From Anaerolineales bacterium (lineage in GTDB: Bacteria > Chloroflexota > Anaerolineae > Anaerolineales > Villigracilaceae), in the NCBI GenBank assembly GCA_016789365.1, contig JAEURH010000025.1:1-40356 (forward strand): a stretch of 40,356 nucleotides of DNA, written 5' to 3'. The notes beneath the pieces were generated by a model. That model saw only the letters and a program-made list of their open reading frames with translations. It was not told the origin of the DNA and did no database searches. The translations under genes and the position numbers were made by a program. Each line of letters opens with the position of its first letter. Within the stretch, counting starts at the first letter, position 1. This document shows positions 32,410 through 40,356 of the stretch, one piece after another.

Positions 32410-35400
32410 TAAGCTCTTTCAGGATATTCAACCCGAAAACAATGATTCGGGAAAAAAGACCAAGCCTCCCGTTAAGAAAGAAGCGGTCGTTCCTCCGCCT
32501 CTTTCCACGCCCAAGCCTGTTTCTAAATCTGATGCCTCGTCTTTAACCCCATCAAAACTGCCTGCCATCAAACAAACTAGCAAATTGGTTTTGCCAGAAA
32601 TTGTGGCACCCATGCCTGATTCAAATGGTGGCTCTATTTATGCCGCTAATTTCCAAGTGAGTGAAAGCGATTGGGCAACCTTACGCCTCATTGACGAAAC
32701 TGGAAACCGTGCCTGGACAACCGATGAGCAATTGCTAATAAAGCAAGTCACCGACCAACTTTCATTAGCATTAGAGAATGCTCGCTTATTTCAAGAAACA
32801 CAAAGACGTGCACAAGAGTTAACCGTTGTTAACCAAGTCGTTTCATCGGTTTCGGCTTCGTTAGATTTGAAAAATACGCTCCAAACGATTGCAGATAATT
32901 TAGCGCAATTACTGAATGCGGGTCATGTTGGCATTACATTAATGAATGAAGATAAGACTCAACTCATTCTGACTGCTGATGCGAGTCTAAATTTTGAACG
33001 TTCAAATGATATTGGTTTGGCAATTCCTATTAAGGGAAGCCCAGCCACCGAAGAAGTGATTCGCTCGCGTAAACCTTTGTTCATCAAAGATGTGGAAAAC
33101 AATCCATTGACAGCGAACATCAAAGAAATCCTTAAAAAACGCGGTACAAAAAATTTATTGATATTGCCCTTACTGGCTGAAGATGAAGTGATTGGAACCA
33201 TCGGCGTAGATTTTTATGAGCCAGAACGTGTTGTTACAAAAGATGAAGTTGGCATTCTTGAAACAATTGTGTTCCAAACAGCAACTGCCATCCAAAAAAG
33301 CCAACTATTTGAAAAAATTGAGCAATCAGAAACAAACCTGCGTGCATTATTCTCTGCGATGGATGATGTCGTTATGGTAGTTACAAAAGATGGAAAGTAT
33401 GACCAAGTTGCTAACACAAATCCATCCGTCATGTTTCGCCCCGCCAGTGATTTGGTTGGGAAATATATGCACGAAATATTAGACAAAAGACTGGCTGATT
33501 ATTTTGTAGAAAGTATTCAAAAGACACTCGCTGGCACAGATAGAGTCCAAATTGAATACGAACTTGATGTTGAAGGTGAAAAAAGTTGGCGTTTAGCAAA
33601 CCTCACTAAACTTTCAGAAGACAAAGTTTTCTGGGTAGCAAGGGATATTACCGAACGCAAAAAAGCAGAAGAAGCCATTCAACGCCGCAACCAATACTTG
33701 GCTGTGTCGGCTGAAATTGGAAAAATCGTCACTTCTACATTAGACCTCAACACCATTTTTGCAAAAACAGTAAGCCTGATTACAGAACGCTTTGGCTTTT
33801 ATCATGCTGCTATCTTCATTGCAGAAGAAACAGGTTTCAATGCAGTCTTACGAGAAGCCACTGGTGAGGCAGGGGCTGAAATGAAAAAGGCTGGTCACTC
33901 TTTGGCAATTGATGATAAATCTATTGTAGGTAAAGTTTCATCAAATGGTGAGCCTGTTATCGTCAACGATACTGCCCAAGACCCACTTCATAAATTTAAT
34001 CCATTGCTTCCAGAAACACGAGCAGAAGCCGCAATTCCGCTACGAATTGGTTCACGCATTATCGGTGTGATTGATATTCAATCAAAAAGTGCAAATGCTT
34101 TTAGTGAAGATGAAATTTCAGTTCTACAAACCTTAGCCGACCAAGTGGCTGTGGCAATTGATAACGCGCGTTCGTTTGAACTTTCACAACAAGCTGTGAT
34201 GGAAATGCGTGAGATTGACCGCTTGAAGAGTCAATTCCTTGCTAACATGAGTCATGAATTGCGTACACCTTTGAACTCCATCATCGGTTTTTCTCGCGTC
34301 ATTCTTAAGGGGATAGATGGTCCTGTTACCGAATTAATGCAACAAGATTTGACAGCGATTTACAACTCTGGTCAACATTTGCTTGGTCTCATTAACGACA
34401 TCCTCGACCTCGCTAAAATTGAGGCGGGCAAAATGGAATTGGCGTTTGACGAAGTCAACATCACAGATTTATCAGCCAGTGTGCTATCTACCATGAGCGG
34501 TTTGATTAAAGATAAATCGATTCAAATGAAGCGTAACATTGAACCTGAGTTACCTCCTGTTAAGGCAGATGCGATTCGCATCCGTCAAGTGATGATTAAC
34601 TTATTGTCGAACGCGGCAAAATTTACCGAAGAAGGTGAAATTACCGTCGAGGTTGGTTTATATAAAAATAATGGACGCAATGAAGTTAAAGTAAGCGTAA
34701 TTGATACAGGTGCAGGTATTTCCAAAGCCGACCAAGAAAAACTCTTCCAACCATTTTCACAAGTGGATGCTTCACCCACACGCAAGACTGGTGGTACAGG
34801 TTTAGGCTTATCCATTTGTAAACAATTAATCAATATGCACGGTGGAGAAATTTGGGTTGAATCAGAAGAAGGCAAAGGCAGTAAATTCCATTTCACCTTA
34901 CCGATTTATCCAAAAGAAGGCGAAACCATTGCTGGAGAAAAAGTCATCTTAGCCATTGATGATGATATGCAAGTCATCAGTTTGTACGAGAGATATTTGC
35001 ATCCGCAGGGCTATCAAGTTGTCCCATTGACAGATGCGTCTCGTGCTGTTGAAAAAGTAAAACAACTCAAGCCATTTGCCATCACACTAGATATTATGAT
35101 GCCCGGCATTGAAGGCTGGACAGTTTTAGATGCGTTAAAAAGTGACCCAGACACACGTCACTATCCTGTCATTATTTGTAGCATCATTGAAGATTTAGAA
35201 AAAGGATTCAACCTCGGCGCATCAGATTATTTAGTCAAACCAATTCTTGAAGAAGATATTGTCAATGCGTTGGATAAATTAAATACCGACGGTTCAATTC
35301 GTGAAGTGTTAATTATTGACGATAACCCCAATGACTTACGCTTGATTGGAAAAATGTTGATGGATGATGGCAGATATAAACCGATTCTGGCTGATAGCGG

Positions 35401-35686
35401 ACAAAGTGGCTGGAACATTATCAAATCGGGTAACCCGCCTCATGCCATTATCCTCGACCTGTTTATGCCAGACCTCGACGGATTCCAGCTCCTCGAAAAA
35501 TTACAAGGCGATAAAAAACTGCGTGAGATTCCTACCATTGTAATCAGCGGTATGGAAGTAACCGTAGAACAAAAGAATCAATTGAAGGAATTTGGTCAAC
35601 GCTTGCTAACAAAAGGTTCTTTCAACGAAAAAGAATTACTCACATCCATTCAAAGGTCTTTGGAAAGAATTCAAAATTCAAAATAA
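32375..35686 (+). CDS. Soluble GAF/PAS hybrid histidine kinase with two receivers
   Basis: A 1103-residue cytoplasmic hybrid kinase without membrane helices. In order: a basic, Pro-rich disordered tail (1-80) that opens with NKRLDKLFQDI; half of the short GAF-like module (about 92-140, LALENARLFQE); GAF (about 155-310); PAS (about 320-430); GAF (about 440-600); dimerisation domain with phospho-His H627 (SHELRTP); ATPase (about 730-845; NLLSNAAKF, DTGAGI, GGTGLGLSI); receiver 1 (D906, K955); receiver 2 (D1028, K1080). It is the only kinase in the cluster. ATG 32375 has GGAG ten bases upstream and overlaps parA by 35 bases. I infer that it collects signals from the nine kinase-less sensors and feeds the small regulators and the threonine synthase receiver. 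Confidence 0.93.
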   Translation: MSKKQKTNKRLDKLFQDIQPENNDSGKKTKPPVKKEAVVPPPLSTPKPVSKSDASSLTPSKLPAIKQTSKLVLPEIVAPMPDSNGGSIYAANFQVSESDWATLRLIDETGNRAWTTDEQLLIKQVTDQLSLALENARLFQETQRRAQELTVVNQVVSSVSASLDLKNTLQTIADNLAQLLNAGHVGITLMNEDKTQLILTADASLNFERSNDIGLAIPIKGSPATEEVIRSRKPLFIKDVENNPLTANIKEILKKRGTKNLLILPLLAEDEVIGTIGVDFYEPERVVTKDEVGILETIVFQTATAIQKSQLFEKIEQSETNLRALFSAMDDVVMVVTKDGKYDQVANTNPSVMFRPASDLVGKYMHEILDKRLADYFVESIQKTLAGTDRVQIEYELDVEGEKSWRLANLTKLSEDKVFWVARDITERKKAEEAIQRRNQYLAVSAEIGKIVTSTLDLNTIFAKTVSLITERFGFYHAAIFIAEETGFNAVLREATGEAGAEMKKAGHSLAIDDKSIVGKVSSNGEPVIVNDTAQDPLHKFNPLLPETRAEAAIPLRIGSRIIGVIDIQSKSANAFSEDEISVLQTLADQVAVAIDNARSFELSQQAVMEMREIDRLKSQFLANMSHELRTPLNSIIGFSRVILKGIDGPVTELMQQDLTAIYNSGQHLLGLINDILDLAKIEAGKMELAFDEVNITDLSASVLSTMSGLIKDKSIQMKRNIEPELPPVKADAIRIRQVMINLLSNAAKFTEEGEITVEVGLYKNNGRNEVKVSVIDTGAGISKADQEKLFQPFSQVDASPTRKTGGTGLGLSICKQLINMHGGEIWVESEEGKGSKFHFTLPIYPKEGETIAGEKVILAIDDDMQVISLYERYLHPQGYQVVPLTDASRAVEKVKQLKPFAITLDIMMPGIEGWTVLDALKSDPDTRHYPVIICSIIEDLEKGFNLGASDYLVKPILEEDIVNALDKLNTDGSIREVLIIDDNPNDLRLIGKMLMDDGRYKPILADSGQSGWNIIKSGNPPHAIILDLFMPDLDGFQLLEKLQGDKKLREIPTIVISGMEVTVEQKNQLKEFGQRLLTKGSFNEKELLTSIQRSLERIQNSK

Positions 35687-35702
35687 ATGATATGATTTGA
35701 CT

Positions 35703-35733
35703 ACGCCGCCGTAAACGGCGGCGTAATTATTTT
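35703..35733 (+). terminator. GC-rich hairpin between kinase and threonine synthase
   Basis: ACGCCGCCG (35703-35711) pairs perfectly with CGGCGGCGT (35716-35724) around a TAAA loop. The tail AATTATTTT is only partly T-rich, so it could be a leaky terminator that lowers expression of the last genes. Confidence 0.5.
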
Positions 35734-35756
35734 ACTCATCAGGAGACTCACTCAAC

Positions 35757-37406
35757 GTGTCCTTCATCATCAAATGCCTAGACTGTGGGCATAATGCACC
35801 CTACTACCCTACTTCTACCACTTGCCCAAAATGTAACAGCCAATGGCGTGAAGCAGAATACGATTATGAATTAATCGGAAAAACATTGCTTTCCAAATTA
35901 GTTGGAAGAAGCTCAGACCTATGGCGTTATAAAGAACTATTGCCAGTCCGAAACCCAAATATCAGCCTTTCATTAGGTGAAGGTAATACACCTTTAGTGC
36001 GTGCTGTGAATTTGGGAATGATGCTCGGTTGCCCCAACATTTACATCAAAGATGAACGCCAAGGACCGACGGCTTCTTTCAAAGACCGTCAAGCGGCAGT
36101 GACGATTGCGGCATTGAAAGAAGCCGGGATTACAGAATTAGTAGCCGCTTCTACTGGGAACGTGGCAATTGCTTACTCCGCGTATGCCTCTCGCGCAGGG
36201 ATGAAGTTGTGGGCATTTGTCACCAGCCTTGTGCCCGGAGTCAAGATGCGTGAAATCGCGTTGTATGGCAGTCAAGTTATCAAAATCACCGGTTCGTATG
36301 ACCAATGTAAACAAGTAGCGGCAGAGTTTGCTCGTCAACGAAAATTGTATTTAGATATGGGCGCACGCACGATTACATCTATTGAGGCGATGAAAACGAT
36401 TGCGTTTGAAATTTCTGAACAACTGACTGCTATTCAAGGCGCAGGCGAAGCAACGCCATGGCGCACACCAGATTGGTATGTGCAAGCCATTAGTGGTGGC
36501 ATGGGACCGATTGGCGTTTACAAAGGGTTTCGTGAAATGCAACAAATGGGCTGGACGGATAAAATCCCTGCCTTTGCGCCGATTCAAACCGAAGGTTGTG
36601 CGCCAATGGTCAATAGTTGGAAAAAGGGATTAGAAAAAGCAGAACCAGTATTAAACCCAAAAACAAGAATTGAAACCTTAGCCACTGGTGACCCCGGACG
36701 TGCTTATGAATTTTTGCGTGCGCATGTCAATAATACAAATGGTGTTTTTGAAAGCGTCAGTGATGAAGATGCGCATCGGGCTATGCACGTCTTAGCAAAA
36801 ATGGAGGGCATTTCTGCTGAACCTGCCGCAGGTGTAGCCTTTGCAGGTTTATTCAAATTGATTCGTGCAGGTGTTATCAAGCCAAGTGATACTGTCGTGG
36901 TGAATTGCACAGGTCACACGTTACCTGCTGAACCGATTGTATTAGGCGATAACTGGTCACGCGATGTCAAGTTCCCATCTACCGAAACACCACAAGAAGG
37001 TTTGCTATCAGCATTAACAGAAGTTGCCCCAGAGCGCTTTCCGAAAATTGCAATTGTAGAAGACACCACCGAAGCACGCCGTTTGATTCGCCGCATTTTA
37101 CAATCGCAAGGTAATTTCACAATTTTAGAAGCCGCCAATGGGCGAGAAGGTTTGGAATTAATTCAAAGTGAATTACCTGATTTAGTTGTGATTGATTTAA
37201 TGATGCCTGAAATGGACGGCTTCACAGTGATTGAAGAACTGCGTAAAAAACAAGAGACTGCTACTATCCCCGTCATTGTAGTAACTGCGAAAGAACTAAC
37301 TCCTGATGAAAAAAGTCGTTTAGGAGGGCATATCCAAGCTTTGTTACAAAAAGGTGACTTTTTGAATGATGAGTTCCTTGAAGAAGTAAAATCACTCATT
37401 AAGTAA
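35757..37406 (+). CDS. thrC: Threonine synthase fused to a response-regulator receiver
   Basis: A 549-residue fusion. Residues 1-30 form a Cys4 zinc ribbon (C7, C10, C23, C26). Residues about 40-405 are a PLP-dependent threonine synthase: GEGNTPLVR, K109 in TASFKDR (PLP Schiff base), ASTGNVA phosphate loop, and the C-terminal NCTGHTLPAEP. It would convert O-phospho-L-homoserine to threonine. Residues about 428-549 are a complete receiver: E435-D436, phosphoacceptor D480 (VVIDLMMPEMDGF), T510 and K532 (LLQKGDF). The receiver is most like receiver 2 of the upstream kinase in having LL-x-KG-x-F instead of the usual KP. A GTG start at 35757 has AGGAG 11 bases upstream. Phosphorylation may control activity or place the enzyme at the array. 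This fusion is unusual. Confidence 0.9.
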   Translation: MSFIIKCLDCGHNAPYYPTSTTCPKCNSQWREAEYDYELIGKTLLSKLVGRSSDLWRYKELLPVRNPNISLSLGEGNTPLVRAVNLGMMLGCPNIYIKDERQGPTASFKDRQAAVTIAALKEAGITELVAASTGNVAIAYSAYASRAGMKLWAFVTSLVPGVKMREIALYGSQVIKITGSYDQCKQVAAEFARQRKLYLDMGARTITSIEAMKTIAFEISEQLTAIQGAGEATPWRTPDWYVQAISGGMGPIGVYKGFREMQQMGWTDKIPAFAPIQTEGCAPMVNSWKKGLEKAEPVLNPKTRIETLATGDPGRAYEFLRAHVNNTNGVFESVSDEDAHRAMHVLAKMEGISAEPAAGVAFAGLFKLIRAGVIKPSDTVVVNCTGHTLPAEPIVLGDNWSRDVKFPSTETPQEGLLSALTEVAPERFPKIAIVEDTTEARRLIRRILQSQGNFTILEAANGREGLELIQSELPDLVVIDLMMPEMDGFTVIEELRKKQETATIPVIVVTAKELTPDEKSRLGGHIQALLQKGDFLNDEFLEEVKSLIK

Positions 37407-37410
37407 CAGC

Positions 37411-37444
37411 AATGAATACAACACATCCGCAGATTGTGTTCATT
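37411..37444 (+). other. Weak hairpin between threonine synthase and exporter
   Basis: AACACA (37420-37425) can pair with TGTGTT (37435-37440), with AATG/CATT further out. No T run follows, so it is not a convincing terminator and read-through into the transporter is likely. Confidence 0.3.
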
Positions 37445-37461
37445 AACAAAGGTTGATATTC

Positions 37462-38409
37462 TTGTTAAAAAAACAAACTGCCGGAATTACAGCGGCTTTT
37501 AGTTCTGCACTATTTTTAGGAATGGCTCCCGTATTCGGGAAACTTGCCATCACATACGGATTTTCACCACTAGAAGTGGTGGCATTACGCACAGGCTTTG
37601 CCGCTAGCATTATGTTTTTGGGGATATTCATTTTTTATCGTCGCTACTTATATATTTTTCCAATTGGCTTAGTAGGTTGTGTTCTAGCAGGGGCAATCAA
37701 CGGAGTTGGTTCAATATTTTATTATCTCGCTTTAGAACGGTTAGATGCTAGTGTGGGTCAATTGCTATATTCGTTATATCCTTTTTTTGTTGCTATTTGG
37801 CTAGCACTAGACCATCAACCCCCAAGCCGTTTAACAATTTTTAGAATCATCCTCGCCGCCATTGCAGTACTACTACTTACTAGCGTACCAGATAAAAAAG
37901 CAGATACACTTGGCGTGGTAATGATGTTAATTGGTGCAATGTTATACGCTTTACATTTACCCATCAACCAACGCGTGTTATATGAAGTACCTGCTCCAAC
38001 AGTTGCATTATATACATTACTTTCAATGAGCGCAGTTGTCATTCCAGTATACTTAATCTTTGACCGTACCCTTCCCGCATCAGATGTTTCTTGGTTGCCA
38101 ATCATTGGTCTAACATTCGTAACAGTATTTTCACGAATTGCATTATTTCTTGGTGTAAAGAAAATTGGCGGCATGCAAACTGCCTTATTAGGTCTCGCCG
38201 AACTATTAATTGCTATCTTTTTCAGTAATCTCTTACTTGGAGAAAGTTTATCGCTCACACAATGGCTTGGCGCGCTTGGGCTTAGCATCAGTCTAATTCT
38301 CGTCATGTACGAAAGCCCCACTCCCCCAACCCATAGCGGAAAAACAGGCTGGTTCTCGTGGATTCGTCCACCCAGTTTGCCAAAAGAGACTTTTGGTCCG
38401 TATGAATAA
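37462..38409 (+). CDS. EamA/DMT-family transporter
   Basis: A 315-residue integral membrane protein with about ten helices in two EamA repeats (GMAPVFGKLAITYGF...RLDASVGQLLYSLYPF in the first; LFLGVKKIGGMQTALLGLAELLIAIF in the second, both quoted in part). The family includes metabolite and amino-acid exporters such as RhtA (threonine/homoserine). Its place just after a threonine synthase fusion, 55 bases downstream and with no strong terminator between, fits export of an amino acid; the substrate is inferred. There is no ATG start. TTG 37462 with AAAGG nine bases upstream is preferred to TTG 37453, which touches that site. A bidirectional terminator follows. Confidence 0.82.
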   Translation: MLKKQTAGITAAFSSALFLGMAPVFGKLAITYGFSPLEVVALRTGFAASIMFLGIFIFYRRYLYIFPIGLVGCVLAGAINGVGSIFYYLALERLDASVGQLLYSLYPFFVAIWLALDHQPPSRLTIFRIILAAIAVLLLTSVPDKKADTLGVVMMLIGAMLYALHLPINQRVLYEVPAPTVALYTLLSMSAVVIPVYLIFDRTLPASDVSWLPIIGLTFVTVFSRIALFLGVKKIGGMQTALLGLAELLIAIFFSNLLLGESLSLTQWLGALGLSISLILVMYESPTPPTHSGKTGWFSWIRPPSLPKETFGPYE

Positions 38410-38412
38410 AAA

Positions 38413-38438
38413 AACCGCCTCACACTAGAGACGGTTTT
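38413..38438. terminator. Bidirectional terminator between exporter and tpx
   Basis: AACCG-C-CTC (38413-38421) pairs with GAG-A-CGGTT (38428-38436) with one C-A mismatch. A-rich on the left and T-rich on the right, it can serve both converging genes. Confidence 0.7.
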
Positions 38439-38486
38439 CGCTTCATAACTTAATTGGAAGTTGATTCTGTTTATTCAACTTTTATT

Positions 38487-39011
38487 TTAACCCAAAGCTT
38501 TTTTCGCTTCCGCAATCACTTCATCATAATTTGGTTCATCGCCCAACGCAGGTAAATAATTAACATAAGTCAACTTACCTTCACGATTAACAATGAAAAC
38601 AGAACGGCGTAAATAACGGCGTTCTTTTATTAAGATACCATACTTGATTCCAAATTCCGCATCCAATACATCTGAAACCACTTTTACGCGTTCCACACCT
38701 GCCGCGCCACACCAGCGTTTTTGTGCCATCGGAAAATCACAACTGACGGTGTAAATCACAATATCATCGCTTAGTTTTGAGGCTTCTTCATTGAATCGGC
38801 GTGTTTCGCGGTCACACACATCCGTATCTAACGAAGGTACAGCAGATAAGATAATGACTTTACCTTTATCATCCTGCAACGGATTCACTTTTGCCCAGCC
38901 TGCAATCACAGATGTAAATTCAGGCGCAACATCGCCAACTTTTACTTCATCACCCAATAAGGTGACAAAATTATCACCAAGTTTGAAAACATTATCTCGA
39001 ATTGTTGTCAT
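38487..39011 (-). CDS. tpx: Thiol peroxidase (atypical 2-Cys peroxiredoxin)
   Basis: A 174-residue Tpx that reduces hydroperoxides using thioredoxin. The peroxidatic Cys is C66 in VPSLDTDVCDRETRRFNEE, and the resolving Cys is C101 in FPMAQKRWC, as in Escherichia coli Tpx; a further Cys at 91 is also present. Length and order fit the family. It has no signal peptide and is probably cytoplasmic. On the - strand the start ATG has TTGGAG about eight bases upstream. It converges with the EamA gene at a shared terminator, and a large palindrome separates it from the aldehyde dehydrogenase upstream, so it is probably transcribed on its own. Confidence 0.95.
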   Translation of the reverse strand: MTTIRDNVFKLGDNFVTLLGDEVKVGDVAPEFTSVIAGWAKVNPLQDDKGKVIILSAVPSLDTDVCDRETRRFNEEASKLSDDIVIYTVSCDFPMAQKRWCGAAGVERVKVVSDVLDAEFGIKYGILIKERRYLRRSVFIVNREGKLTYVNYLPALGDEPNYDEVIAEAKKALG

Positions 39012-39061
39012 TTTATTTTCTCCAATTTATGTTTAATAATTATTTTACTTGATTTATTGTC

Positions 39062-39123
39062 TGACCGCAGATCGCAGACAGAAGACCGAAAAAAAAATGG
39101 TCTGCGATCTGTTGTCTGCGGTC
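39062..39123. repeat. Large imperfect palindrome
   Basis: GACCGCAGATCGCAGAC (from 39062) faces GTCTGCGATCTG-TTG-TCTGCGGTC (to 39123), a long hairpin with an A-rich loop. It may end transcription of the aldehyde dehydrogenase. Confidence 0.75.
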
Positions 39124-39127
39124 AAAA

Positions 39128-40356
39128 TTATTTTCCAGCAATTCCTACAACAGACTTTCCACAAAATACATCGAAGGTTTCGAGTGTACCTTCTTCTCCA
39201 AAACCACTCAAGCCCCAAGCAGGGCGTGGCGCATCCACATTTAATTCGAGCAGACTCACCCCATTGACTTTGACTCCACCTGTATTCATTTTGCGAGCAA
39301 TCTCCATTGCATGTGATTCATCTTTTGAATAAACATAGCCACCAAGTCCATACGGAGTTTGATTGGCGAGTTTAATCGCTTCATCATCTGACTTGAAACT
39401 GTGTACTGTTGCAACGGGTCCGAAAATTTCTTCGAGTGTTTCTTCGGGTGCGACATCAGTTATCAGCGTAGGAGAAAGATAGTAGCCAGCAGAATCAGGT
39501 GTCGGCGCGGAATGATGCGTTTGTCCGCCTTTTTTCTTTAAGTTGTTAATCGAATCCACAATGCGACCTTTATGAACTTCATTAGCAAGCGGTCCAAGTT
39601 GTGATTCGGTTGACATCGCATCACCAATTTTGATTTGCTTGAATTTATCTAATGCGGCTTTGACGACTTGCTCTTGAATTGATTCATGCACAACGAGACG
39701 GCCCAACGCGCGACACCATTGACCATTGAGAGTTGTCATGCCTGCAATGATGCCATCAGCAACTTTATCAATATCTGCATCTTGCAGAACGACCATCGCA
39801 TTGTTGCCACCAAGTTCAAGTTGTAAAGATTTGAAATCATTTGCACAAGCGGCGGCAACTGCTCGCCCACCTTGCAAACCGCCAGTGAATGAAACTGCAC
39901 GCACACGTTTATCAGTGACGAGTTTATTACCAACTTCACTGCCACCATTTACGATTTGAAATAGACCTTTTGGCAGACCTGCGGCTTCGAGTCCATCAAC
40001 GAGAAGCAAACAAGAATACGGAGCCCATTCAGTAGGTTTGAGAATGACAGGGCAACCTGCGGCAAGTGCATTGGCAATTTTATGCGCGGCAAGCGCGGCG
40101 GGAGAATTCCATGGAACAATACAAACTGCAACACCTAATGGCTTTCGTAACACTTCAACATCACCATGTGGACCTGGCACTTTTGTAACAGCATATCCAC
40201 TTTTCAAAACGCCAGCGGCGGCTTTGAATGCAAGCCACACAATGGCATTGACAAAACTTGTGGTGCTAAACACAATACCTGTGTTATATGATTCAACGGC
40301 GGCAATCATTGGTTCGAGACCCATTAAGTGATTTGCGGCATTATCAAGAATCTCAG
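39128..40356 (-). CDS. Aldehyde dehydrogenase, N-terminus cut by window edge
   Basis: An NAD(P)-dependent aldehyde dehydrogenase. Visible are VCIVPWNSP and ILKPTEWAP (cofactor domain), SFTGGLQGGR, the catalytic Glu in LELGGNNAMV, the catalytic Cys in NGQWCRALGR, and EEIFGPVATV. The first ATG in the window (40324) is not the start: the frame stays open with DNAANHLMG-like sequence to the window edge, and about 80 residues usual for the family are missing. Within the FTG loop, Gly replaces the usual Ser (FTGG for FTGS), and R follows C where most have small residues. The substrate cannot be told. No partner gene is seen. Confidence 0.9.
   Translation of the reverse strand, partial: EILDNAANHLMGLEPMIAAVESYNTGIVFSTTSFVNAIVWLAFKAAAGVLKSGYAVTKVPGPHGDVEVLRKPLGVAVCIVPWNSPAALAAHKIANALAAGCPVILKPTEWAPYSCLLLVDGLEAAGLPKGLFQIVNGGSEVGNKLVTDKRVRAVSFTGGLQGGRAVAAACANDFKSLQLELGGNNAMVVLQDADIDKVADGIIAGMTTLNGQWCRALGRLVVHESIQEQVVKAALDKFKQIKIGDAMSTESQLGPLANEVHKGRIVDSINNLKKKGGQTHHSAPTPDSAGYYLSPTLITDVAPEETLEEIFGPVATVHSFKSDDEAIKLANQTPYGLGGYVYSKDESHAMEIARKMNTGGVKVNGVSLLELNVDAPRPAWGLSGFGEEGTLETFDVFCGKSVVGIAGK

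Noticed and set aside
37815-38423. A 202-residue - strand frame opposite the EamA gene
   Set aside because: It is antisense to a clear ten-helix transporter and shows no domain or ribosome site.

Overview
The window reads as chromosomal DNA of a mesophilic, fairly AT-rich bacterium, most likely Chloroflexota, class Anaerolineae. I infer this from the style of the GAF-sensor proteins, an RHS core of the type common in that class, and frequent short dispersed palindromes. No database search was possible, so the taxonomy is an inference. Most genes lie on the + strand.

Left part (1-10.7 kb). This is a mosaic accessory-like region. It holds a radical SAM protein with a helix-hairpin-helix tail, a small SET-domain protein, and a two-gene heterodimeric ABC exporter. 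The exporter is preceded by a 24-codon leader ORF and a strong terminator, which looks like ribosome-mediated attenuation. A four-helix-bundle (S23/IVP-like) gene sits between the two exporter genes and is flanked by AT-rich inverted repeats. Next come an orphan RHS tip with a small membrane protein (possible toxin/immunity pair), a repeat-rich spacer, a short unknown gene, a HAD phosphatase and a polyprenyl diphosphate synthase. REP-like palindromes occur between and even inside genes. A tRNA-Gly(CCC) with its terminator closes this part.

Central part (10.9-37.4 kb). This is the most striking region: about 26.5 kb of tightly packed co-directional genes with gaps of 0-70 bp and several overlaps. 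The order is two single-domain response regulators, nine membrane-anchored GAF sensors, a ParA/MinD-type ATPase, one large soluble GAF/PAS hybrid histidine kinase with two receiver domains, and threonine synthase fused to a receiver domain. None of the nine sensors has a kinase, cyclase, methyl-accepting or other recognisable output domain. The kinase is the only histidine kinase present and begins with half of the same GAF-like module that ends each of the eight sensors after the first. I infer one multi-receptor signalling array that converges on one kinase, is possibly positioned by the ParA ATPase, and has four free-standing or fused receivers (the two small regulators, plus those in the kinase and on threonine synthase) as outputs. 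One sensor keeps the R-x-W-Y / Y-x-D / D amino-acid-binding pattern of dCache domains. With a threonine synthase-receiver fusion and an EamA-type exporter next door, this suggests control of amino-acid homeostasis.

Right part (37.4-40.4 kb). An EamA/DMT transporter may still belong to the operon and ends at a bidirectional terminator. On the - strand there follow a thiol peroxidase (Tpx) and an aldehyde dehydrogenase cut by the window edge, separated by a large palindrome.
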